Assembly (NCBI GenBank): GCA_907165135.1
Contig: OU015568.1
Span: forward strand, 9,060,501 to 9,124,500
DNA length: 64,000 bases
Direction of reading: 5' to 3'
DNA from: Oikopleura dioica
Lineage: Eukaryota > Chordata > Appendicularia > Copelata > Oikopleuridae
Shown: in pieces, positions 56,646 through 64,000 of the stretch
Numbering within the stretch: position 1 is the first letter of the stretch
Layout: the number at the start of each line of letters is the position of its first letter
Position numbers and translations under genes: made by a program
Notes under the pieces: generated by a model
What the model was told of the DNA's origin: nothing
Seen by the model: the letters and a program-made list of their open reading frames with translations, nothing else
Databases searched by the model: none

Positions 56646-57220
56646 ACAATTGTTGCTCCTCCCCTCTCCGCTTTTACCTTAAAACCTTTAACTACAGAAT
56701 TGATCGTTGCTTTATTATTATTTAATTTAAACTTGCTAAACTAATGTTGGATTCGCCGTACTCAGCCTGGAACCGCCTTATCGTACGATTTCTTCTTTTT
56801 AAAAAATATTCTGACCTCAGATAGAAATAATTTTTGGCCTCTCGTGACCTAATTTTGTTTACCATTCCTAATTACTCTTTCCTTCAAAAATACCGGCCAC
56901 AAGGTGGTGTTTGATCATTCTTTTTATCGCAACAATAAATATTAAAAATGTTCTTCAATCGTTTGTGTTTTTTATTTTGCAGGTGAGTTTTTACAGGGCA
57001 AGTTTTTTATTCTTTGGATATCTGACTAATAAAAGGTTCCCAAATCTGAAGCAAGAGTGTTTATTGAAAAGTGAGAACCCGGAATCAGCGGTTCGAAGTG
57101 TTGTCTGGCTCAATCTTTTGAACCTGTAGTTGTTGCTGTTGTACCAGCTCGATAGGTGCCACTTCTGCTGACCTTTTGGACGGCTTTTGAATCGTTTTGG
57201 AAAATCTTGCTGGTCGTCTT
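56646..57220. other. Convergent 3' flanks of DIP2 and the 5-TM gene
   Basis: Holds AT-rich 3' UTR sequence with several AATAAA-like signals (plus strand near 56932). A minus-strand 77-codon ORF at 56991-57224 directly follows the stop of the 5-TM gene and shows no motif. Confidence 0.4.
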
Positions 57221-58088
57221 TCATTTCAAAAGCCGTAGCAGAGCAAGAATCAATCCGGCAGAAGCAGCTTTCAGAGCGGCATTGAGGATGAGCATTGCGA
57301 AAGAGATTGTGACGGACCAGTGCCAGATCGAATCCTCTCCTTCAGACATCAGATCTTTCAGAGGGTTCGCGGATGACTTATTATGTATTTTTGCAAGTGC
57401 ATTTTGAACCCTAAACATGTTGAAACATGATCATAAAGAAGATGAAAATTCCACCAGAGAGAAGGCAATCCAATATCGAAATCGCGGACACGACTTTAGA
57501 AAACCCTTCAAAAGATATGTCTCAACTCGTCTCACAAGAAAATCTCACCATTCTTCCTAATGATCAAGGAGAGGATAACGAGGAAAGTAACGAAAAGGGA
57601 CGCCGATTGTGCTGCGATTTCGAGTATTTTGGCTAAAAATATAGCTAATTTGCAGCTTGAATTGGTGTTTTCTTACGTTTTCGAAATTCACTCAACGAAA
57701 ATGGTGGCTCGTGTTCGAGAACTAAAAACATTTTCAAAGGTTTCCTCTGTAATCGTTATTACCAAAATTTTCGAGGAGACAGCAAGCAAGGCCAGCACCT
57801 GATGCAAGTAAATTGAAACCCGTGATAAAATAGCTTAAATCGGTTATTCTCGCATTTAGAAATTCTTGAACCTTGACGTCTTCGTTGTTATCTTCATCAC
57901 AAGCTCTTTCAGGTGATAAATTAGAAAAGTTCAACAATGGAAGAAGTAGAATTGACGAGTATATGTACTCTACGAATTGATTTCGAAGGCGTAGAATCAA
58001 CGAGTAAACAAACCATCAGAAAACCTATTATGAGTCTGGGCAAAATAAAAGTCTGAGTAGTCACGGTCGCTGGCTCATTATCAATCAT
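57221..58088 (-). CDS. Five-TM membrane protein, unknown family
   Basis: Not recognised. Exons 58088-58025, 57969-57763, 57721-57677, 57632-57549, 57493-57417 and 57376-57221 join perfectly in phase through six-exon GT-AG splicing to 210 residues. Hydrophobic segments: LIIEYIYSSILLLPLLNF, YFITGFNLLASGAGLACCLL, SLFVTFLVILSLII, LDCLLSGGIFIFFMIMF and FAMLILNAALKAASAGLILA. Loops are short, with one acidic loop (CDEDNNEDVK). The size recalls tetraspan/MS4A-type proteins but no signature is present. The start is taken as the first in-frame ATG; the frame is open for another 10 codons upstream. Confidence 0.6.
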
Positions 58089-58099
58089 TGGCACACTAT

Positions 58100-58297
58100 T
58101 CAAGGATTGAGGGATGAAGCCTCAAGAGTACTCAAAAGGACGCTGAGGGTGATTGATTCGAACTCGGAATCATGAAAGAGGCAGACCACTTCAATCGGGA
58201 CGGTCTTCTGATCGTACTCAAAGGATTTAGCATCAAAGATGGTTCTTAATCCGTATAAATGCCCTGATACCGTTGCTAGAATACAAGTCTCGCTCAA
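58100..58297 (-). CDS. Possible small ORF upstream of the 5-TM gene
   Basis: A 65-codon open frame (non-ATG start) that ends 11 bp before the 5-TM start and begins 97 bp after the coiled-coil gene. The composition looks coding (CLFHDSEFESITLS), and an internal TTCTAG could be an acceptor, but no join in phase to either neighbour was found. It may be an unrecognised exon. Confidence 0.25.
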   Translation of the reverse strand: MSETCILATVSGHLYGLRTIFDAKSFEYDQKTVPIEVVCLFHDSEFESITLSVLLSTLEASSLNP

Positions 58298-58393
58298 ACA
58301 TGAAAATGGAACAAGGTTTTGTTTTTCGAAATATATTATGTTGGAGATATTTGCAATAAATAATTTACAGGCAGAAAAGAGTGAAAATTCAAA

Positions 58394-58920
58394 TCAGCAA
58401 ATAAAAAGAACATCAAGGTCGCTTGAAGAGTCCATTGAAGAAACACCAGATGAAGAATTTGCTTCTTTCTCGATGTTCGCCTTTCTGATCTTTCGGCTGA
58501 GTCGTTTTTGTCGGTTCTTGATGACGAGAGTGCGTTTCTGTTCCTTGAGGTTTTCGATTTCTTCCTGAAGTTTTACCATTTCTGCTTGGTAGCTGAGCTC
58601 GACAAGGCGAAAGCAGGGGTCGGATTGTTTGGTTGTCATTGGGGTTTTCTTCAACTCTGGTGGAGGAGCAACAACTTCTGGTTTTTCAACTCCGCAGGCG
58701 AAGAGCTTCATTAATTTCGTGATGAAATTCTTTGACGGCTTCTTCTGGTTCTCTTTCTTTGGTTCTTCAGATTCTTTTTCGCCGGCTGCATGACAAGTTC
58801 TCGGCAGCGGAGGGTAGACATGTCCGCCCAGCGATCATCGTCGAGCATGGACGAGTTCTTCATTGGAAGGTTGAAAAGTTCTTCGCAGAAAGTGTTGTAG
58901 TCGAATCTCTCGGTAGTCAT
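58394..58920 (-). CDS. Short coiled-coil protein with apparent frameshift
   Basis: Not recognised. The first frame (ATG 58920) reads DYNTFCEELFNLPMKNS...CRELVMQPAKK. The second frame continues PKKENQKKPSKNFITKLMKLF and a charged helical region (YQAEMVKLQEEIENLKEQKR, NRQKRLSRKIRK), ending in a Ser-rich tail (SSSGVSSMDSSSDLD) at TGA 58394. The two frames overlap at an A5 run near 58768; one extra A would fuse them into a protein of about 175 residues. The helix is a probable coiled coil. A basic-Leu-zipper assignment was considered but the heptads are too short. Confidence 0.45.
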
Positions 58921-59000
58921 TTTTCTTGTTGAAAGGTTGTTTGAAATTAGAATAATTGTTTGTTGAGTTTGTATGCTTCCGAAGCGGACGAAGCAAAAGT

Positions 59001-59006
59001 TTTATA
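59001..59006 (-). promoter_or_regulatory. TATA box for the coiled-coil gene
   Basis: TATAAA read on the minus strand, 80 nt upstream of the ATG at 58920, so transcription would start about 50 nt before the start codon. The flank to the right is GC-rich. Confidence 0.45.
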
Positions 59007-60029
59007 ATCCGAGAAAACAGCGCCGGGAAATGGCGCGCGAGGGCGGAAAATAGCAAGCGCCCCAGCTGGCCGAGGTCGGCCAAGCTCGCTCGAGCGGTAC
59101 ATCAAAGGAGATCAGAGCACAATCAACAAATTATTGGGTGAAGGAGCATCGGGCCTGCCCTTCTTTCTCAGGTCAGGAACAAGGAAATAAACATCCTGCC
59201 ATGGTTTTTGAAAATCATTTTTATCTAAGGGTGTAAACGTTTTGGAATCAAAAAATGGATGAAATAATCGAGAGTTATCATCCGGGAATCTTATGTTTAA
59301 TATAAAAAGTCCTGAAAAATTACCAGCTTATGGTTATCTATCTAAATACTCACATTATATAAGTAACTAATACATACTTTATTCGAGACAGCCACTACCT
59401 ACTAGGGTAGTAGAATTTAAAAAAATGAATCTTACTTGGAAATAACGACAGGCGGATAAGTCCACTTGAAAGTCCTCCCCACTTCCGGCAAAGCAAAGGT
59501 GAGAATTTTCGAAGTCTAATCCTTATTTATAAAAGTGTTATCCCCCTTTTCTGCGTGGCAATATACAACAAATAAATACACATCTTTGATTTTTGTGGTC
59601 GCGAGACCTTTCAAGTGGAATCGACGGAAAGGCGAAAAAGAGCAGAGGTAGAAGTCTCCAATTGTGGCAGGTCGAAAAAAATTTTTTTTTTTCTGATTGG
59701 CTCATCTGAAAGAGCTTCTCAAACTGTATAAAAAACGTTTTTAGAGTCTGCTCAAATCTTCGAAATTTTCGACATTTGGACTTGATAAAGGTTGAAATTC
59801 CGAAATTTTAACTGCTCATAGAGCAAAATTTTTCCATAACAAAATTTTTTTTTTATTTTTTTTTGGAATCTCTATAGTCGAATCTATGTGCTTGCGAAAA
59901 TTGAAGCAAATCGGGCAACATTTGGGCTGTAAAAATTTTTTGAGGATTAGTTTTGCACTAATTTCGCAAATACAAAGCATATACTTTTATTAAATTACAA
60001 ACTACAAAAAGTAATCAAATAGTGCTCTG
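59007..60029. other. Intergenic, no gene seen
   Basis: AT-rich sequence with T-runs (59674-59692, 59845-59860). No ORF with coding character and no strong repeat apart from the homopolymers. Confidence 0.45.
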
Positions 60030-60075
60030 AGGTCACTTGAGGTCATTTGAGGTCATCTGAGGTCATCTGAGGTCA
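60030..60075 (+). promoter_or_regulatory. Five AGGTCA half-sites in DR4 spacing
   Basis: AGGTCA starts at 60030, 60040, 60050, 60060 and 60070, each separated by four bases (CTTG, TTTG, TCTG, TCTG). AGGTCA direct repeats with a 4-bp spacer are the classic binding site for RXR heterodimers of TR or LXR type. It could equally be a chance 10-bp minisatellite. No gene start lies within 1 kb; the coiled-coil gene promoter is at 59.0 kb. Confidence 0.5.
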
Positions 60076-60793
60076 TTTGAGAACAATTTTTTTGCCGTTA
60101 AATTACATTTTTTATTTTTTTAATTTTGAAAATAATAATTTTGAGCAAAAATATTGCTCATTTGATTTTGAAAATTTTTTGTTTCAATATCGATCGACGG
60201 TGAAGTGTACACATGCGCTCGCGATTCCGGAACTACCTCGCTCATTAATGATTATTTAATGGATGCATCAATCAAAATCACAGTATGAAAAAATTTCCAA
60301 ACTAATTTCTGGCTGGCAGTTCACTTCGAGAAAGTTAATTCTGTGAAACACACAAAATTGAAAGAGAAGAAGAGAAAGCTAAGAGAAAGATTGTTAATAA
60401 TTTTCGATACCAGTGACAGGTATACTAAATATATATATTTATTCTTAAAATTATATAAGACGCTTGTTAATTGCAGAAAAATCAAAAACAGAAGAAATCC
60501 TGCCAACGACTGACTCCAAAGAAAGTAGAATTCAAACGAAGACAGAAGGTATGCTTTAAAGACTTCCCCACGGTTTTGGCCTAGATGGGCCTCGCGCAGA
60601 AAAATTCTGAAAAAACAGTATGTTCGGTGGTCCTTCTTATACTTATTTATTATAATTATCGTTTGACTTATTTTTTAAACAGATATATCTATTACAAGTC
60701 TAAAATTATAAAAGGGAATTTAGGCCATTATAATTCCCTCATTTTACATTTTTCCGTAAATCGGAATAGCGCGGACCAGAGTTACAAATTTTG

Positions 60794-61958
60794 TGAGCTA
60801 GCTGAGGTGAGCTATATGAGCTAGATGAGCTACAGCTCAGCTCAGCTCAGCTCAGCGATTTCGAGGTGAGGGTCAGCTCAGCTCAGCTCAGCTTAATTTT
60901 TCTGAAGAAAGCAAGCTCAACTCAGCTCAATGGTTCTTCGAGAAAAGTCAGCTCAGCTCAGCTAGCTCAATTTTAACCTCGACTTAGCTAGCCCAGCTCA
61001 GCTCAGCTTGAAAAATTGTCAGCTCAGCTCAGCAAGCTCAGATTGAAAAATCATCAGCTCAGCTCAGCTCAAGAACTAACAGATAAACCCCAGCTTAGCT
61101 CAGCTCAATTTTTCGACAAAATCCAGCTCAGCTCAGCTCAGCTCAGTTGTTTTCAAAGGGGTCAGCTCAGCTCAGTTCAGCTTAAAAAAATTGTCAGCTC
61201 AGCTTAGCTCAAAAATTTTCAGATAAGCCCAAGCTCAGCTCAGCTCAGATGCTTTACAAGGGGGCCAGCTCAGCTCAGCTCAGCTCAATGGTTCTTCGAG
61301 AAAAGTCAGATCAGCTCAGCTAGCTCAATTTTAACCTCAACTCAGCTAGCTCAGCTCAGCTCAGCTTGAAAAAATTGTAAGCTCAGCTCAGCTAGCTCAG
61401 TTTGAAAAATCATCAGCTCAGCTCAAAAACTAACAGATAAACCTCAGCTCAGCTCAGCTCAAATTTTTCGAAATAATCCAGCTCAGCTCAGCTCAGCTCA
61501 GTTGTTTTCAAAGGGGTCAGCTCAGCTCAGTTCAGCTTAAAAAAATTGTCAGCTCAGCTCAGCTCAAAAATTTTCAAATTAGCCCAAGCTCAGCTCAGCT
61601 CAGCTCATTTTTTCGAAAAATCCAGCTCAGCTCAGTTGCTTTTCAAGGGGCCAGCTCAGCTCAGCTCAGCTTAAAAATTGTCAGCTCAGCTCAGCTCAAA
61701 AATTTTCAAATTAGCCCAAGCTCAGCTCAGCTCAGCTCATTTTTTCGAAAAATTCAGCTCAGCTCAGTTGCTTTTCAAGGGGCCAGCTCAGCTCAGTTCA
61801 GCTTAAAAATTGTCAGCTCAGCTTAGCTCAAAAATTTTCAAATTAGCCCAAGCTCAGCTCAGCTCAGTTCATTTTTTCGAAAAATCCAGCTCAGCTCAGT
61901 TGCTTTTCAAGGGGCCAGCTCAGCTCAATTTCGACCACAGCTCAGCTAGCTCAGCTCA
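60794..61958. repeat. AGCTC satellite with higher-order structure
   Basis: Islands of tandem AGCTC (2-6 copies each) are separated by 10-30 bp spacers such as TTTTTCGAAAAATC, TTTTCAAGGGGC and TTTTCAAATTAGCCCA. The islands plus spacers form higher-order units: a period of about 358 bp near 60929 and 61287, and about 130 bp near 61568, 61698 and 61829. All three plus-strand frames encode QLSSA-like pentapeptides without stops inside islands, so the ORFs here are not genes. Confidence 0.9.
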
Positions 61959-62049
61959 CAAAAAATTTTCAAAAATCTGCAACTCTGGCTCGGACCGAGA
62001 ATTAAGATCACTTACGTTCGTTACACCTTTAATAGGGATGAACCTGAAA

Positions 62050-62347
62050 TTGTCAACAAGGCAATCAAGGCCATCACGGCCAGCATGGCCATCAAGGCCA
62101 TCGACCCGACCAAAAACTCGACCTAGTCGGAAATGGTGGGGTTTATATTGGCACCGAACGATCCTACCATGGATTTTTTTGATTTGATCGGTGGTGGGGT
62201 TTGGTCGGTGGGTGGTCGGCTTAAGTCGGTTTCTTTGTGTTTTTCGTTTTGACCGATTTTTTTCATTTCTCTCTGGCGATAAAAGAAAAAGAGATTGTCG
62301 ACAAGGCCATCAAGGACATCATGGCCATCGAGGCTATAAAGACCATT
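62050..62347. repeat. Two diverged copies of an AAGGCCATC-rich segment
   Basis: Segments 62048-62106 and 62293-62347 share a pattern ATTGTC(A/G)ACAAGGC followed by ATCAAGG and GGCCATC units. Both translate to Lys/Ala/Ile repeats (VNKAIKAI, VDKAIKDI), so they may be remains of a repetitive coding exon. The longest frame runs 62237-62479 without a recognisable motif. Confidence 0.5.
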
Positions 62348-62523
62348 TTAGAAATCAGCAAAAGTCCCTATAACCTGAATTCAACAACGCCCTCAAGGCC
62401 ATCAATTCTAGAAAGTTGCGGGTTTCCTTTAAGACAGGCGCGGAGCGCACACCCGCTTTTTCTGCTTTCTGATCGTTGATTATTGCTTCAAAAGTATAAA
62501 AATTGATCTGCTTAGTTAAAACC

Positions 62524-62808
62524 ATGGATGCTCGAAAACAATACCTTGGAAAAATCCCACGATTCCTTAATTCCTTCGAAGTGTCAAATGATGGCTCGGG
62601 GACCATGGCGAATCTTACCTTTATGATGTCTCGTGTCGTGCAAAGCCAACTCCCTGAGTTTGCTCCAAAGCAAATGTACAGGGCATTAGAAGATATATTG
62701 GAAAGAACCGAAGCCACTATGACTGTCGAGTCGTTTTTCGTTTTCCATTTTCAGGGCGGGCCTGTCATAAATTGCTCTTTTGAATGTGCGGTACCGCTTA
62801 TCATATGA
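62524..62808 (+). CDS. Hypothetical protein
   Basis: ATG at 62524 in good context (AAACCATGG) and 94 codons to TGA. Coding-like composition: QYLGKIPRFLNSFEVSNDG, MANLTFMMSRVVQSQLPEF, MYRALEDILERTEATM. The end may be artificial: a GT...TTTTCAG pair near 62732-62754 could splice to an exon beyond. No family recognised. Confidence 0.4.
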   Translation: MDARKQYLGKIPRFLNSFEVSNDGSGTMANLTFMMSRVVQSQLPEFAPKQMYRALEDILERTEATMTVESFFVFHFQGGPVINCSFECAVPLII

Positions 62809-63032
62809 ATTTTCGATTATAATCGGGATCATGGCTGTCGAATTCGCGTCCTATGATCTGTCAAAAAAATTTTAGTGTGCGAATTAATATTTACGCGTCG
62901 TTTTTCTATCTTTCGCGTTCGTCTCGTTCAATCATCTTCAGAAAGCTTTAGAAAAAAGATAATAGAAGTAAGCGCTTTAAAAGTCTCCAAAATTTCTCTA
63001 AAAATTAATTCTTTTTCTTTTCGAGTGACGAC

Positions 63033-63425
63033 AGTTATCAAATAACCAGCTCTGATCTAGACGATCGAGAAATTGCAAAATTTATGGTTAAGAGGCCTCT
63101 TGAGCTTGCTGTTATATTTAAGACGATCTCTTCGAAAGAATGGCTCAGATTAAAAGCTGAACGATTGGTTAAAAGTTTTTTCTTCCAAAAACTTGACAAG
63201 CCTTCAAATTGGAATCAAATATCTAAAGAAACAATAGATGTTTTGGAAATGACGAGGTGTTTAGACTACAGAATATATCAACTTCATCGTGCATATGATG
63301 AGCTACGTCTCCAACAAAGAATAAGACGATCTTACAATCAAGGTGGACGACATCAGGGTTATTACGAATTACTGTGTGGAAAATTTGTCTCTCTCACATC
63401 GTTGTTTCCAAAAAACTTGTGGTAA
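63033..63425 (+). CDS. Hypothetical protein exon
   Basis: An open frame from an acceptor-like GACAG (about 63032) through ATG 63084 to TAA 63425. Text such as DDREIAKFMVKRPLELAVIF, LEMTRCLDYRIYQLHRAYDE and QQRIRRSYNQGGRHQGYYE looks coding and helical, with a basic Gln/Arg patch. It may continue from the 62524 exon or be a separate gene. No motif recognised. Confidence 0.4.
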   Translation, partial: SYQITSSDLDDREIAKFMVKRPLELAVIFKTISSKEWLRLKAERLVKSFFFQKLDKPSNWNQISKETIDVLEMTRCLDYRIYQLHRAYDELRLQQRIRRSYNQGGRHQGYYELLCGKFVSLTSLFPKNLW

Positions 63426-63622
63426 AATCGAATTATATGATGTGGAGTTCATTTTTCTTTTTTAAGTCGTCGTCGTGGATGAGAAGTTCTGTTATGATGT
63501 CAATGTTCTACGATGTTTATCCTTTTCTTTCACTCTTTCCTTATTTTTTACGTGATTGTTACCCTTAAGCAATTTGTTCGATAAAATCTTGGATAAGGAT
63601 TAATTGTTAAAGTATTTAGACG

Positions 63623-64000
63623 ATGTCCGAGTTTGGCGTCTCTATGATGCCTGTTGAACCACCACCAGATGATTTATGCGCACTTGGTCCAGCGCCAAGC
63701 GTCATGAATATCGATTCTATTGATGCTGTGTCTAACTATGACTTTGACCCCAATGAAGCTCCTGTTAATCTTCTTCAAGTACCAAGGTTTTTATTCGTTC
63801 AAGATTGATTGAATTAAAGTTAATTTTGCATTTCAGTGTTCTTGATCTCGAGAGACTTGATAATCTAAATGAACCGCTTGGCACAGCTCCGTCAATTCTT
63901 AATATTGACACCATTTCTGTTTATTCCCACGATGAGGTTCAGGCGAATAACTCTGAACTGACTGATTTAACGGAGGTTTTTTATGGTCGAGTTCCAAGTG
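63623..64000 (+). CDS. Hypothetical protein with repeated PS(V/I)(M/L)NID motif (3' partial)
   Basis: ATG at 63623 directly follows a TATTTAG acceptor-like site, suggesting trans-splicing. Exon 1 ends at 63791, where a GTTTTT donor and TTTCAG acceptor (exon from 63839) keep the frame. The product is acidic and contains two copies of a motif: GPAPSVMNIDSI near the start and GTAPSILNIDTI about 50 residues later. No TM segment or known domain is seen. The gene runs off the right edge. Confidence 0.45.

Noticed and set aside
57427-57636. 69-codon plus-strand ORF
   Set aside because: Overlaps minus-strand exons of the five-TM gene whose splicing closes perfectly in phase.
58394-58920. bZIP transcription factor
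   Set aside because: Basic stretch and helix are present, but no proper leucine heptads or bZIP Asn/Arg signature.
61016-62187. ORFs reading QLSSA repeats
   Set aside because: Translation of the AGCTC satellite, which is free of stops in the islands.

Overview
The window looks like nuclear DNA from a larvacean tunicate, most likely Oikopleura. Nearly every recognisable gene is a metazoan or chordate orthologue (RALGPS, SLC39/ZIP, SH2D4-like, ferritin, SETDB1-like, ISOC, RNF10, EXOC6, MCM10, DIP2). They are cut into short exons by introns mostly of 35-60 nt with TTTTAG or TTCTAG acceptors. Intergenic spacers are often only 100-500 nt, genes sit inside introns of other genes, one gene pair is packed like a trans-spliced operon, and some junctions make sense only with non-canonical GA-AG introns. 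No species was verified by search.

Layout. 1-3143: 3' part of a RalGPS-type RalGEF (+). 3474-7033: secreted astacin/LDLa/EGF metalloprotease (-), converging on it. 7034-14141: ZIP zinc/metal-transporter-like gene (+) with several possible first exons and a small unknown ORF set in its largest intron. 14.2-15.4 kb: weakly supported small minus-strand units behind a TATA box. 15729-17662: secreted Cys-rich plus kelch protein (+). 17739-20537: gene with three copies of a paired zinc-finger module (-). 20.5-25.8 kb: AT-rich gene desert holding several MITE-like inverted repeats. 25845-28172: SH2D4-like gene (-) with a secreted ferritin gene (+) inside its first intron, then a small membrane protein gene (-) whose start codon abuts a 623-bp foldback element. 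29471-38870: four minus-strand genes in a row (EXOC6, RNF10, ISOC, SETDB1-like). 39324-42494: MCM10 (+) with a tRNA-Pro gene in an intron. 42756-44230: WD40 gene (-). 44609-48094: M41-like peptidase (+) with an SLC25 carrier gene (-) nested in its intron, followed with no spacer by a LisH/zinc-finger gene. 48.1-50.9 kb: no gene seen. 50906-56645: DIP2 (+). 57221-58920: five-TM protein and coiled-coil protein (-). 59-62.4 kb: repeats, including five DR4-spaced AGGTCA half-sites and a 1.1-kb AGCTC satellite. 62.5-64 kb: three unrecognised plus-strand units, the last running off the edge.

Functionally most genes are housekeeping: replication (MCM10), exocytosis (EXOC6), chromatin (SETDB1-like), ubiquitin (RNF10), iron (ferritin) and signalling (RALGPS, SH2D4-like). 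The most unusual signals are: a MITE inside a carrier coding exon whose ends could serve as a GA-AG intron; ZIP, SET and M41 domains with key catalytic or metal residues replaced; the tandem double-zinc-finger module; three apparent frameshifts all at coding-strand A-runs; the long foldback at a start codon; and the DR4 and AGCTC arrays.

Exon boundaries were worked out by hand from phase and splice signals. Where all phases close this is stated; elsewhere junctions are marked unresolved.
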